Assembly (NCBI GenBank): GCA_023423975.1
Contig: JAFAEO010000073.1
Coordinates: 186,001 to 250,000 of the forward strand
Direction of reading: 5' to 3'
Length of the DNA stretch: 64,000 nt
Source: Pseudomonadota bacterium
GTDB lineage: Bacteria > Pseudomonadota > Gammaproteobacteria > Burkholderiales > Burkholderiaceae_B
Shown piece after piece: positions 26,712 through 36,470 of this stretch (positions within the stretch are counted from its first letter, which is position 1; each line of letters starts with the position of its first letter). The notes beneath the pieces were generated by a model, which was given only the letters and a program-made list of their open reading frames with translations, was not told where the DNA came from and ran no database searches. A program made the translations under genes and the position numbers.

Positions 26712-27214
26712 TGCAATGCATCCGATTGCCCTGCACCGGATCGTTGGGCAAAAGGACAAGAACAAGCTAAATAAAAAATGAGATAAGCAGGAGGAAAACA
26801 GGGCAAAAAAAGAGACCTTTAACACCGCCGACAGGCCCTGCTTGCTGCGTATGGGATTTGAGCCTGCCACCGGATTAAAGGTCCATGCAAATAATAGCGC
26901 CCAGGTAACATCCCGACATTGATCTGGATAAATTTTTGTGCATTTTTTGGTGAAAGCTGCCAGCCAGAGACTTACTCGCAGGATTTGCTCGCCGAATACA
27001 CAACCCGAATCCCGCAGCAAACGCGGACCGCCACCCGGCAGCCAGCTGATCTGAGTCATTCTCGAACCCTTTACACTCACTGCCCACGGACCACTGACCA
27101 GGCCAGGCTCGGCCGACAGATCCTGGATCCGCTTACTCTTTGACCCTTATCACCGCCAGGGCCGGCCCGACAATGATGATGATCACTATGACGACAGCGC
27201 CTGCACGTTGCTAA
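26712..27214. other. Intergenic region with no recognised gene
   Basis: 503 nt. A weak TTGCCC/GGGCAA hairpin lies just after the upstream gene. A short tRNA-like stretch near 26855-26890 (minus strand) does not fold as a tRNA. Overlapping reading frames here are not supported by SD sites or family similarity. Confidence 0.55.
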
Positions 27215-28147
27215 TCAGGCCACGCCCTCCCAGGCCTGTCGGATCACTGTGGCACTGGCTGCCAGTGCGTCTTCTTCCCTTGCTGACAGCACCGGCATAT
27301 AGGTTTCCAGCACACCTTCCTTGCCAAGCAGCGACGGTAGCGACAGTGTCGTCTCATAAGCGTCGATATGAGACCCGATGGGCACGACCAGTTTTCCGTC
27401 GTTCAGAATCGTCCGGGTTATATGCGCGGTGACCATGCCAATGCCCAGCTGGCTGGCGCCAGTGCCTTCAATAATGCTGATATTGGCAAACCTGACTTCT
27501 TCCTCGATCTTCTTCTGGAACGCCTCACAATCCTTGTCATTTACGTCCAATACCCGGGCTAGCGGCACGCCGCCAATACGCACACCGGACCAGATAAACA
27601 CCTGGGACGTCCCATGTTCGCCCAACACCAGGGCTTCTACAGCCGCAGGGTGTACGCCAGCGTGACGGGCGATATGACAGCGCATGCGCTGGGAATCGAG
27701 CAGCGTTCCTGAACTGATCACATGCGCACCGTTGCTGTACTGACGCGCCACTTCGGCCAGCGGGTCGGGTGGATCGGTGACGACCAGGATGATGGCCCCG
27801 GGCGCCGCGGCATTGATTTTCGGGATGATGTCCTGATAAATTTTTGCATTATCGTCCAGCAGTCGCAAGCGACCGGCATCATCACTACGATCGGTGGCGC
27901 CGCCGGTTTTCTCATTCACACCGACCGTTAAAATGACAAGCCTGCATTGGTCAAGGTCCTCATAGTGACCCGCCCGCACATGAACCGCCGACAATAATGT
28001 GGTTCCGTACTGAATGTCGGCTACCATACCCTGAGCCCGTTTGTGATTGCGATTGACCAGAACGATCTCGCGCGCTCCCCCCGCATAGACCAGGGACATC
28101 AGACAGGCGCGCCCTACCGCACCTGCACCGATCAGACCTACCTTCAT
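27215..28147 (-). CDS. L-lactate/malate dehydrogenase family protein
   Basis: NAD-dependent 2-hydroxyacid dehydrogenase of the LDH/MDH superfamily, 310 residues. The Rossmann motif GLIGAGAVGRAC opens the protein, and the catalytic-His motif is GEHGTS. SSGTLLDSQRMR is the LDH-type helix near the catalytic loop, and VTDPPDPLAEVA replaces the usual VTNPVD. The substrate loop (NEKTGGATDRSDDAGRLRLL) is unusual, so lactate versus another 2-oxoacid is undecided. The ATG at 28147 has GGAG seven bases upstream. Confidence 0.88.
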   Translation of the reverse strand: MKVGLIGAGAVGRACLMSLVYAGGAREIVLVNRNHKRAQGMVADIQYGTTLLSAVHVRAGHYEDLDQCRLVILTVGVNEKTGGATDRSDDAGRLRLLDDNAKIYQDIIPKINAAAPGAIILVVTDPPDPLAEVARQYSNGAHVISSGTLLDSQRMRCHIARHAGVHPAAVEALVLGEHGTSQVFIWSGVRIGGVPLARVLDVNDKDCEAFQKKIEEEVRFANISIIEGTGASQLGIGMVTAHITRTILNDGKLVVPIGSHIDAYETTLSLPSLLGKEGVLETYMPVLSAREEDALAASATVIRQAWEGVA

Positions 28148-28380
28148 ACCGTATCTCCGTTGATTTACGCTAAAAAGCAATCTGCCCAGTTTATCGCAGC
28201 TGCGCATAACGGTTGTATGCATTCGTGTTAAAACACAAATGAATAATAAATAATCAAATAGTATTGAGCATTACCCCGTTTCCTTATGTAGCGGGCTTGC
28301 TGTCTGCCCCGGCAACCGGCAGGCCGGCAAGCCAATTTCCATGTTGATCAGCCCAGTTGCTGAGCGCCGAGGCCACGCCC

Positions 28381-29553
28381 ATGAAACTCCGTATTTTTAT
28401 GCTGGTTGTGATTGGCATTGTCGCCCTCTCGATAGTGGCCGGTGCCATCTGGCTGCTTACCCTTCCCCAGCCAGGCAACCATCCCCCGCAGCCAGGACTT
28501 GATTCGCACGAGTATGAAAAGACAGTTGCAAGCCTGGCACCGCCAAAACGCCAGCGGCCCCTGGTTGCCATTATCGGCCTTAATGACGCGACCGAAACCA
28601 CAGACTATCTGTTGCCCTATGGCATTCTCAAACGCGCCGGCATTGCCGACGTCATGGCGCTGTCCATGAAAGCCGGACCGGTCCGGTTATATCCGGCACT
28701 GACCGTGCGGGCCGATGCCACCGCTGCGCAATTTGATCGCCGCTACCCCACAGGAGCAGACTATGTGATCGTACCGGCAATGAGCCGTGACGATGACCCC
28801 GCCGTCATTGCGTGGCTGCGCCATCAAAAAACCAAAGGCGCAATCATTATCGGCGTCTGTGCCGGCGCAAAAGTCGTGGCCGAAGCCGGCCTGCTGGATG
28901 GCAGGCGCGCCACAACCCATTGGTATTATCTGAATGCGCTGCTGGAGAACCATCCCGCTATCGATTATGTGGCGAACCGTCGATGGGTGGTGGATAATGG
29001 CGTTGTCACCACGACCGGCATTACGGCCTCCATTCCGACAATGCTCACGTTGGCCGAGGCCATTGCCGGCCGCAAGACAGCGCAACGCGTTGGCAACGAT
29101 CTGGGCGTGACGCAATGGAGCGCGGCCCATGACAGCCAATCGTTTCGCTTCACCCGCCCCTTTGCCCTTACCGTCATTGAAAACACGCTGGCGTTCTGGC
29201 GTAAGGAACAGTTGGCTCTGCCGCTGCACAAGGGCATTGACGAAGTATCGCTGGCATTGGTGGCAGATGCCTGGTCACGCACCTATCGCTCGCACATCAC
29301 CACGTTCGCGCCCGATCGCGGCATGATCGTCTCGCGCAATGGGATGCAGATCATCGCCGACCGCGCCGCTACACCATCGGACAACGGCACCGCCGTCCCG
29401 GCGGTTGACATGACACATCCGGCCAATGCACTAACCAGCACGCTTGCAGCAATCGATAAGCGCTATGGTGCACCGACAGCCAGCGTGGTGGCGATGCAGC
29501 TGGAATATCCATGGCCGGCGAGCACGCCTGATCAGAACACGCATCACAAGTGA
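28381..29553 (+). CDS. Membrane-anchored DJ-1/PfpI (class I GATase-like) protein
   Basis: 390-residue protein with an N-terminal signal anchor (MLVVIGIVALSIVAGAIWLL) and a DJ-1/PfpI domain at about 60-250. The nucleophile elbow is GVCAGAKVV with Cys160, followed by LLDGRRATTHW, as in the N-terminal sensory domain of GlxA/FtrA-type AraC regulators. There is no HTH domain; the C-terminal 140 residues are of unknown type. The domain would face the periplasm, which is unusual. GAGG precedes the chosen ATG. It is followed 130 nt later by a LysR gene. Enzyme activity is unknown. Confidence 0.8.
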   Translation: MKLRIFMLVVIGIVALSIVAGAIWLLTLPQPGNHPPQPGLDSHEYEKTVASLAPPKRQRPLVAIIGLNDATETTDYLLPYGILKRAGIADVMALSMKAGPVRLYPALTVRADATAAQFDRRYPTGADYVIVPAMSRDDDPAVIAWLRHQKTKGAIIIGVCAGAKVVAEAGLLDGRRATTHWYYLNALLENHPAIDYVANRRWVVDNGVVTTTGITASIPTMLTLAEAIAGRKTAQRVGNDLGVTQWSAAHDSQSFRFTRPFALTVIENTLAFWRKEQLALPLHKGIDEVSLALVADAWSRTYRSHITTFAPDRGMIVSRNGMQIIADRAATPSDNGTAVPAVDMTHPANALTSTLAAIDKRYGAPTASVVAMQLEYPWPASTPDQNTHHK

Positions 29554-29686
29554 AAAGGCCGCCGTGGCCAACCCGTGCGCAGCCTGAGCGCAGCCGCGGT
29601 TTACATACAATAAGATAGTAAGGAGATTGCATGCACAGCCAGCATTATCGTCCATCATCCACGAACCCGATATGGCATAAACAGTA

Positions 29687-30571
29687 ATGGACATTAATTA
29701 CCTGCAGAGTTTCATCACGGTTGTCGAAGCCGGCTCGTTTGCCGAAGCCGCCCGACGGCTTGACCTGACTTCGGCAGCAGTCGCCGCGCGCATTAAGGCT
29801 TTGGAAGACGACATGGGCGTAGAGCTGGTCCGCCGCTCGGGCCGATCGGTCAAACCCACGGCAAGCGGCATGCGGATTATTGAAAGCACGCGCTCGGTCG
29901 TTCGGCAGATCAGGGACATGCGCGCCATGGCGATGGACAGAAACAATCAGGGCGAACTGCGCCTGGGTTGCTTTGTCTCTGCGATGACCAATATCCTTCC
30001 GCCTATCCTGAAGCGGCTTTATGACATTTATCCGGAAGCGTCCGTTTTTGTCACCCCCGGCGCCTCCATCGAACTGTGTCGCAAGGTCGCAGCCGGCGAA
30101 TTGGACGCGGCCATCGTGGTCGAACCACAGTTTGCCGTGGCAAAGCATTGCGTCTGGCAAAAATTCATGGAAGAACCGCTGCTAGTGATTGCCCCGGCAC
30201 ATATGCTGGGACGCAACGCTCACGATGTCCTGGCGAGCGAACCCTTTCTTCGTTATGATCGCAGCGTTTACGGCGGACAACTGGCCGATCGCTATCTGCG
30301 CGACCACGACCTGCATCCCAGGCAGCGCCTGGAGATCAACAGCCTGTCCTCAATTGCCGTCATGGTGCATGAAGGGTTGGGTGTCTCGTTGGTGCCCGAC
30401 TGGTCTGCCATGTGGCAATCGCTGGATATTGTACAGATCAAGCTGCCGGGCAGAACGCTGGTCAGGCGTAACGGGCTGGTCTGGAACCAGCATGGGCATC
30501 ACGCCAGACTGGCCGCCTGTATCCATGAACAGGCCCGGGCGGTATTTGGCACCGGCAACGCAGGCCCCTGA
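29687..30571 (+). CDS. LysR family transcriptional regulator
   Basis: 294 residues. The N-terminal winged HTH (LQSFITVVEAGSFAEAARRL, SAAVAARIKALEDDMGVELV) is typical of LysR regulators, followed by a periplasmic-binding-like effector domain (GELRLGCFVSAMTNILPPIL to the C-terminus). It converges on the IlvD/Edd dehydratase gene across 117 nt, and probably controls that locus or the PfpI-type gene upstream. The inducer is unknown. Confidence 0.93.
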   Translation: MDINYLQSFITVVEAGSFAEAARRLDLTSAAVAARIKALEDDMGVELVRRSGRSVKPTASGMRIIESTRSVVRQIRDMRAMAMDRNNQGELRLGCFVSAMTNILPPILKRLYDIYPEASVFVTPGASIELCRKVAAGELDAAIVVEPQFAVAKHCVWQKFMEEPLLVIAPAHMLGRNAHDVLASEPFLRYDRSVYGGQLADRYLRDHDLHPRQRLEINSLSSIAVMVHEGLGVSLVPDWSAMWQSLDIVQIKLPGRTLVRRNGLVWNQHGHHARLAACIHEQARAVFGTGNAGP

Positions 30572-30688
30572 CCGTTTCCAAATTCCAATGGTCCATGGCC
30601 CATGTCGAAATTTGCCAGGAACCCGATAGACATGAGCGGGGCCTGGCTGCCGGCCGGGCGCCGCGCTCAGATCTGGCGCAATGCTGAA

Positions 30689-32434
30689 CTAACGTGGCAC
30701 CGTGCCTTTAGTTTGGGGTGCCCGCAGAAAATCGAAATCCACCCCTTTATCTGCCTGCGTCACCGTATCCAGAAACAGCTTTTTGTAGCCGCGCTCGGCG
30801 CTTGGCACGACCACCGGCGTACGCTCGCGGCGCAAAGCCAGTTCCTGCTCGGATACCAGCAGGGAGATCTCGCGCTGGCTCACGCTCAGGCGGATTCTGT
30901 CGCCATTTTGTACATAGGCCAGCGGTCCGCCTATCGCTGACTCCGGTGTGACATGCAACACGATCGTACCAAAGGCGGTACCGCTCATGCGCCCGTCGGA
31001 GATGCGCACAATATCCTTGACCCCCTGGATCGCCAGCTTGCGGGGAATAGGAATATAGCCGGCCTCCGGCATACCTGGGGCCCCTTTGGGACCGATATTT
31101 TTAAGCACCAGAATATCGTCGGCTGTCACATCCAGCTCATCCGAATCAATGCGCAACGCCAGATCTGCGGCGTCTTCGAAAACCACCGCTCGCCCTTCGT
31201 GTTCCATCAAACCGGCGTCGGCCGAAGATTGCTTGATGATGGCGCCGCCCGGCGCAAGATTGCCTTGCAGAACGGCAATACCGCCCTGTGGGTAAATTGG
31301 ATTGGCGGCGCTTTTTACCACTGTCTGGGCAAAGCCGGGGCCGGCGCGTTCAATTTCTTCACCCAGGGTACGTCCGGTGACGGTCAGCGCATCGAGCTTG
31401 AGCAGGGGCTTGAGCTCGCGCAGCAACGTCGCCATGCCGCCCGCCTTATGAAAATCTTCCATATAGTGCTGGCCTGAAGGCTTCAGATCGAGCAGCACCG
31501 GCGTGTCCTTGCCCATACGATCCAGCGCCTGCAGGTCGATATCCAGGCCAACCCGTCCTGCAATGGCGGCAAGATGCACAATGCCGTTGGTGGAGCCCCC
31601 AATGGCCAGCAATACCCGCATGGCATTTTCAAAAGCATCGGGCGTCAGAATTTTATCGATCGTCAGTTTGTCGTGCGCCATTTGCACGGCTTGGGCTCCA
31701 GTCAGCTCGGCAATGCGCATGCGATCTGCCGTCACGGCCGGCGGACTCGCTCCGCCTGGCAAACTCATGCCCAGCGCCTCGCTCAGACACGCCATGGTGC
31801 TGGCAGTGCCCATGACCGAGCAGGTGCCCACGCTGGCCACCAGTTGGTTATTCACATCTGCAATTTCCTGATCGTCAATCTCCTGTGCCCGGTATTTACC
31901 CCAGTAGCGGCGGCAGTCAGTACAGGCGCCCACTCTTTCGGAACGGTGCGAACCGGTAAGCATGGAACCGGTGACCAGTTCAATCGCCGGAATGCCAGCA
32001 GAAGCCGCCCCCATCAGCTGGGCAGGTACGGTCTTATCACACCCGCCAATCAGGACAATCGCGTCCATCGGCTGGGCCCGGATCATCTCTTCGGTGTCCA
32101 TGGACATGAGATTGCGCAGATACATGCTGGTCGGATACGAAAAGCTTTCGTGAATGGAGATCGTGGGAAAGTCCAGCGGCAAGCCACCGGCCAGCATGAT
32201 GCCCCGTTTAACCGCTTCCAGCAGTTGCGGCATATTGCCATGGCAGGGGTTGTAGGCGCTGCCGGTATTGGCAATGCCTACAACCGGACGGGTCAGCGCC
32301 GAATCCGAATATCCGGCGCCCTTGATAAACGCTTTTCTCAGAAAAAGAGAAAAACCATTGTCGCCGTAACTGGTCAGGCCTTTTTTCAGCCCTGCTGCTT
32401 CGGGATTGTCATCCGACTGGTTGCGTCTGGACAT
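30689..32434 (-). CDS. IlvD/Edd family dehydratase, probably sugar-acid dehydratase
   Basis: 581 residues. Fe-S-dependent dehydratase with the family ligand motifs NPCHGN, GGCDKT and ACTDC, and a C-terminal swivel domain (GGIAVLQGNLAPGGAIIKQS). Length and the GACTDCRRYWGKYRAQEID region resemble aldonic acid (arabonate, xylonate) dehydratases more than biosynthetic IlvD, and the context (Bug solute receptor 21 nt upstream, LysR regulator convergent) fits a catabolic sugar-acid pathway. Product is then a 2-keto-3-deoxy acid. The exact substrate is not deducible from sequence. Confidence 0.9.
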   Translation of the reverse strand: MSRRNQSDDNPEAAGLKKGLTSYGDNGFSLFLRKAFIKGAGYSDSALTRPVVGIANTGSAYNPCHGNMPQLLEAVKRGIMLAGGLPLDFPTISIHESFSYPTSMYLRNLMSMDTEEMIRAQPMDAIVLIGGCDKTVPAQLMGAASAGIPAIELVTGSMLTGSHRSERVGACTDCRRYWGKYRAQEIDDQEIADVNNQLVASVGTCSVMGTASTMACLSEALGMSLPGGASPPAVTADRMRIAELTGAQAVQMAHDKLTIDKILTPDAFENAMRVLLAIGGSTNGIVHLAAIAGRVGLDIDLQALDRMGKDTPVLLDLKPSGQHYMEDFHKAGGMATLLRELKPLLKLDALTVTGRTLGEEIERAGPGFAQTVVKSAANPIYPQGGIAVLQGNLAPGGAIIKQSSADAGLMEHEGRAVVFEDAADLALRIDSDELDVTADDILVLKNIGPKGAPGMPEAGYIPIPRKLAIQGVKDIVRISDGRMSGTAFGTIVLHVTPESAIGGPLAYVQNGDRIRLSVSQREISLLVSEQELALRRERTPVVVPSAERGYKKLFLDTVTQADKGVDFDFLRAPQTKGTVPR

Positions 32435-32455
32435 GTTGCTTTACCTCAAGTGTGA

Positions 32456-33460
32456 TTAGCGGGTGGTGATATTGCCGTCTTTGATAACTTTGTCCCACAG
32501 GGCAATCTCTGCCTTCAGGCGCTCTGCCGAAGCATCGATACTCAGGGGATCGGCATACACCCCTTGCTCCAGTAATTGTTTTTTAACTTCATCCTTGGCC
32601 AGTGCCGTAGTCAGTGCTGCGTTCACCTTATCCAGGACCGCCTTGGGCGTACCGGCCGGCGCCATGACGCCAAACAGGGAGCTTACATTGTAATTGTCAT
32701 AACCCTGTTCCTTAGCGGTGGGAATATCAGGCAACATGGAAATGCGCTCGGGCGTTAACACAGCCAGTGGCCGCAACTGTCCCGATTTGATAAAGCTGAT
32801 GGCTGCCGGTACGGTTTCAGTCATGACTTCAACCTGCCCACCTACCAGATCCGTCATGGCCGGACCACTGCCGCGATAGGCGACATGCACAATATTCACA
32901 CCTGCGATCTGCTTGAACAATTCCATGGCCATGCGTTGCGGCGCACCGGCGCCGGATGACGCAAAATTGAGCTTGCCAGGGTTCTTTTTGGCGTTGTCTG
33001 CCAGCTCCGGCAAAGTCGATACCTTCAGGGACGGATTGGCCACCGCAACCAGCGGCACCGAACCCACCACACCGACAGGGGTCAGGTCTTTTTGCAGATC
33101 ATAGCTCAACTTGCCTTTTTCCAGTATGGACATCACAGAATGCGAGGTGAGCGCCCCCATCAGCAGGGTATAGCCATCCGGCCGGGCTTTGGCAACTTCG
33201 CCCGCGCCGATATTGCCGCCGGCGCCGCCACGGTTTTCAATCACCACCTGGCCGCCGATCTGGTCCCCCAGATTTTTGCCCACTATGCGTCCGATCACAT
33301 CGGTTGCGCCGCCTGGCGGATATGGAATGATCAGCCGGATCGGCTGATCGGGATACGTTTCGGCATGGGCGCCTGCAAACGGTACGAGCGCCAGCGGGCT
33401 GCCAAGCAGCAGACAGGTCGCCACACTGGCTGCCCTGCGATGAAATCTGGTCATGAACAT
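32456..33460 (-). CDS. Tripartite tricarboxylate transporter substrate-binding protein (Bug/TctC)
   Basis: 334-residue periplasmic solute receptor of the Bug family, very abundant in Bordetella-type organisms. A signal peptide ending PFAGAHA is followed by the family signature YPDQPIRLIIPYPPGGATD, then GRGGAGGNIGAGEVAKARPDG and later PFDLQKDLTPVGV-like motifs. It is probably co-transcribed with the downstream dehydratase (21 nt gap), making a sugar-acid or carboxylate uptake role likely. No TctA/TctB membrane genes are present here. Confidence 0.94.
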   Translation of the reverse strand: MFMTRFHRRAASVATCLLLGSPLALVPFAGAHAETYPDQPIRLIIPYPPGGATDVIGRIVGKNLGDQIGGQVVIENRGGAGGNIGAGEVAKARPDGYTLLMGALTSHSVMSILEKGKLSYDLQKDLTPVGVVGSVPLVAVANPSLKVSTLPELADNAKKNPGKLNFASSGAGAPQRMAMELFKQIAGVNIVHVAYRGSGPAMTDLVGGQVEVMTETVPAAISFIKSGQLRPLAVLTPERISMLPDIPTAKEQGYDNYNVSSLFGVMAPAGTPKAVLDKVNAALTTALAKDEVKKQLLEQGVYADPLSIDASAERLKAEIALWDKVIKDGNITTR

Positions 33461-33992
33461 ATCTTGTCTCCCGATTATTGGTATGGGTTGCTTATGCTTT
33501 TTGTGAACTTGCGTGGCCTTGTCATCTGCCCTGCATGGGATGCCGACAAGGTTTCACCATCAAGGCGCCGGACGCCGCTGTAAAAGGGGCACTTTGGCCA
33601 ATTTGCCTGGCCAGCTGTCCCTGGCATAGAGCAATCTGCAGTATGACAAATGAAAAGCCTGCGAAAACCAAAAAATTTTTTGTTTTATCTATAAAAATTG
33701 CACATCAATCGTCTGGGTTGGCGCTGCGGTAAACCCGGGATTGACCAGAAACGGGCGGGGGTATTATCGTATAGGCAACGTCCGAACCCTCGCCTCGGGA
33801 GGACAGGCGGGCCAGTGCCTGGCGGTATCGGGCTCATAGGCGGCATTCGCGATCCTGCCTGGCCTGCGTTCATACCTCATACTTGTTACGCCTTCCATGC
33901 GACCTGACCGGACCCACCATTGGTTCCTGTAACCCGCGCGGTACGCAATAGGTGCCAGGGCAGCAGCGAACCAGACCAGGAGTGTCTTATTC
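33461..33992. other. Intergenic region with no recognised gene
   Basis: 532 nt upstream of the Bug receptor gene, whose promoter should lie here. It contains an A6T6 palindrome (CAAAAAATTTTTTG, 33669-33682) in an AT-rich patch. A minus-strand frame (33764-33994) beginning MNKTLLVWFAAALAPIAYRA has no SD and ends in basic low-complexity sequence; I do not call it. Confidence 0.55.
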
Positions 33993-34367
33993 ATGTTTAT
34001 GTGCAAGAGAACCGTACTGGTCCTGATATTGCTCTTTGAAGCAAGTCTCTTTTACGTGGCATCGCTGCTTCACAGCGGAGTAGTCATCAGCGGGTATATA
34101 CATGCGCGCGCAGCAACTGCTGAAGGCGTCATTGGCACCATACTGGCGGTGGGTGTAGTGCTCTGTATGGTCCTGCCTGCGCAAATGCCTCTGATAGCGC
34201 TATGGGCACAGGGTATTGCGCTGGCAGGAACCCTGGTTGGCGCATTCACCATAGCCATTGGCATAGGGCCACAAACGCCGGTCGATCAGATTTTCCATGC
34301 CGTTTTGCTGACCATGCTGACAGTCGGCATTGTGGCGGCATGGGACGTTCTTCATCGCTTATCTTGA
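33993..34367 (+). CDS. Hypothetical four-helix membrane protein
   Basis: 124 residues with four predicted membrane helices: TVLVLILLFEASLFYVASLL, VIGTILAVGVVLCMVLPAQM, LWAQGIALAGTLVGAFTIAI and VDQIFHAVLLTMLTVGIVAA. GGAG lies ten bases before the ATG; a second Met follows two codons on. No family was recognised. It is separated from the hydrolase gene downstream by about 250 nt. Confidence 0.75.
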   Translation: MFMCKRTVLVLILLFEASLFYVASLLHSGVVISGYIHARAATAEGVIGTILAVGVVLCMVLPAQMPLIALWAQGIALAGTLVGAFTIAIGIGPQTPVDQIFHAVLLTMLTVGIVAAWDVLHRLS

Positions 34368-34616
34368 ATCCGGCCTCGCCGACAATGAAATACCCGCCCG
34401 CCAGTAGCCGGTTTGCCAGAGCTGCCGACCTGCAGCCAGGTAATTTTCCCTTCGCTGCGCCCGCCACCACCCGATCGTGGCCGATCACCTTTGCTCAAGT
34501 CAAAAACAGGGGCAGGCACTATAATGCTCCGACACGCTATCGAGACACACCGGTGCGCCTGGCCACGCCGTCCTGCCAGCCCGCCCTATTTATTGACTTG
34601 AATTCCGACCGCAGCA

Positions 34617-35423
34617 ATGACACAGACCCATACAACAATAACCGAAGTGCGTACCCACCAGATTCAGACCAGACAGGGTTGTTTATATGCCCAGTTGTGG
34701 TCGCTGCCGCCGTCTGACGCAAGTACCCAGCCCCCCATTATCCTGCTGCACGATTCACTGGGTTGCGTCTCCCTTTGGCGCGACTTTCCGGAAAAGCTGG
34801 CGCTGGCCACTGGCCACCCGGTTATTGCCTACGACCGCCTTGGATTCGGCCGCTCCGATCCCTATCCCGGCACCTTATCAGCTGACTTTATCGCTCAGGA
34901 GGCCGTGCAGGTCATGCCTCAAGTGCTTGCCGCATTTGATATCGACCGTTTTATCGCTTGCGGCCACAGTGTCGGCGGCGCCATGGCCGTGCAGGCAGCC
35001 GCGCAATTTGCCGATGCCTGCAAGGGGCTCATTACAATGGGCGCACAGGTATTTGTCGAAGAACTCACACTCAACGGAATACGCCAGGCCAAACTGGATT
35101 TCGCCAAGCCGGAGAACCTGTCCAGGCTGGACAAATATCACGGAGACAAAAGCCGCTGGGTGGTGGATGCCTGGACCGATACCTGGTTATCACAGGAATT
35201 TTCACAATGGGATGTACGCAGCGAACTGGCGCAGATTCAGTGTCCAAAACTGGCTGTTCATGGTGACAGCGATCCTTACGGCTCGGTCGAGCACGCTCAC
35301 GCAATCGCAGCAAACCATGGTCGGGCCGAGATTCTGAACGGCATCGGCCACGTACCATATCGGGAAGATGAGGCGCGAACGCTGGGCCTTATCAAGGCGT
35401 TTATCGCCGAAATCGATAAATAA
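34617..35423 (+). CDS. Alpha/beta hydrolase
   Basis: 268-residue soluble hydrolase with a full catalytic triad: nucleophile Ser in GHSVGG (about residue 119), acid Asp in HGDSDPYG and His in GIGHVPYRED. The oxyanion region LLHDSLGCVSLW and the YDRLGFGRS motif are typical of the core family (MhpC/haloperoxidase-like). No signal peptide. Substrate is unknown and no partner genes are adjacent. Confidence 0.9.
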   Translation: MTQTHTTITEVRTHQIQTRQGCLYAQLWSLPPSDASTQPPIILLHDSLGCVSLWRDFPEKLALATGHPVIAYDRLGFGRSDPYPGTLSADFIAQEAVQVMPQVLAAFDIDRFIACGHSVGGAMAVQAAAQFADACKGLITMGAQVFVEELTLNGIRQAKLDFAKPENLSRLDKYHGDKSRWVVDAWTDTWLSQEFSQWDVRSELAQIQCPKLAVHGDSDPYGSVEHAHAIAANHGRAEILNGIGHVPYREDEARTLGLIKAFIAEIDK

Positions 35424-35602
35424 GGGCGGATCGTCTGTCCCTGATTCATCGATCCCCCGGAGCGCCATGCGGCCTTCCTGCCGATTCCCTTAACAACAGT
35501 GCATATTGCATCACCACATCTGCCAATATCACATTTGGAATCGCCGCTGCAGACCACATAGCGTTATAGTGTTTTTTTGCCCCCCATAAAAGGACCGTTA
35601 GA

Positions 35603-36253
35603 ATGTCTTACCATGCCGTACTCACAGCCATCGGGCTATTTGCCCTCACTTTTCTGAGCCCGGGACCCAATCTGTTTCTGATCGTGCAAACCAGTCTGTC
35701 CCAGGGCAAATCGGCCGGTATCGCCGCCGGTGCAGGGGTCGCTACTGGTGATGCAATCTACGCAGCACTTGGCCTGGTGGGTATGGCAACCATTATCGCT
35801 ACCAGCCATACCGTATTCGCGTGCATTCAGATATTGGGGGGCGCCTATCTGATCTGGTACGGCTTCAATCTGTTCAGGCAGGCCCGGGGCCGCACCAAAG
35901 CGGTTATTGGCAATACCGCTGATAATAGAGCGCCGGCACCACCCGCCAGTGCCGCTGTGAATTTCCGCAGAGGGATGATTACCGATCTGGCCAATGCCCA
36001 GACCGCCCTGTTTTTTGTGAGTATTTTCTCTGTCACGATCACACCGTCCACACAATGGCCTACGAAAGTGGCCATCTGGATCGGCATCAGCCTGACCTCT
36101 CTGCTGTGGCGCGTGATGGTATCCCTGGCATTTTCCCGCCCTCTGGTTCGGCGCGGCTATATGCATGTGCAGGCGTATCTGGAACAATTGGTGGGCGTGG
36201 TACTGATGGGATTCGGCGTAAAGCTGATTATCGGCGGATTCAGATCCAACTGA
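35603..36253 (+). CDS. LysE/RhtB family amino-acid exporter
   Basis: 216-residue inner-membrane exporter of the LysE superfamily with about six helices. The N-terminal signature LTFLSPGPNLFLIVQTSLSQ is diagnostic, and GGAYLIWYGFNLFRQAR and the FRRGMITDLANAQTALFFVS segment also match RhtB-type transporters. AGGA precedes the ATG at 8 nt. Likely exports a neutral or homoserine-type amino acid, but substrates cannot be deduced. Confidence 0.92.
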   Translation: MSYHAVLTAIGLFALTFLSPGPNLFLIVQTSLSQGKSAGIAAGAGVATGDAIYAALGLVGMATIIATSHTVFACIQILGGAYLIWYGFNLFRQARGRTKAVIGNTADNRAPAPPASAAVNFRRGMITDLANAQTALFFVSIFSVTITPSTQWPTKVAIWIGISLTSLLWRVMVSLAFSRPLVRRGYMHVQAYLEQLVGVVLMGFGVKLIIGGFRSN

Positions 36254-36470
36254 TCAATGGCCGGGCCAGATCCCCGGGATTGAACCTATCATGGCGAATC
36301 ATGAGGTCCGTTTTCCTGGATTGCTCGGCAAGTTCAAATTCCTTGTGGTAGCCGAGCTGTTGACGTACCACTAGAGCAACAATAGCAGAACGCATAATCA
36401 ATACTGACTGACATGATGGGCCCATTGCCGCATATTGTGCTGAGTGATCTGAATAACGGCCCTGGGTAAG

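Noticed and set aside
26850..26895. tRNA-like stretch on the minus strand (CCTTTAATCC, then CAGGCTCAAATCCC)
   Set aside because: Resembles the 3' half of a tRNA, but the T-stem does not pair and there is no D-arm, acceptor stem or CCA end. At most a decayed fragment.
26436..27080. Long minus-strand open frame over the membrane-protein gene
   Set aside because: It is the antisense of the plus-strand gene at 26247-26711 continued into non-coding DNA; composition and motifs do not support it.
33764..33994. Minus-strand frame beginning MNKTLLVWFAAALAPIAYRA
   Set aside because: Signal-like start but no SD, overlap with the start of the plus-strand membrane gene, and a low-complexity basic end. 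Kept out of the gene list.
36310..36365. T-loop-like GTTCAAATTCC followed by a CCA-like end
   Set aside because: The surrounding bases do not fold into a cloverleaf.
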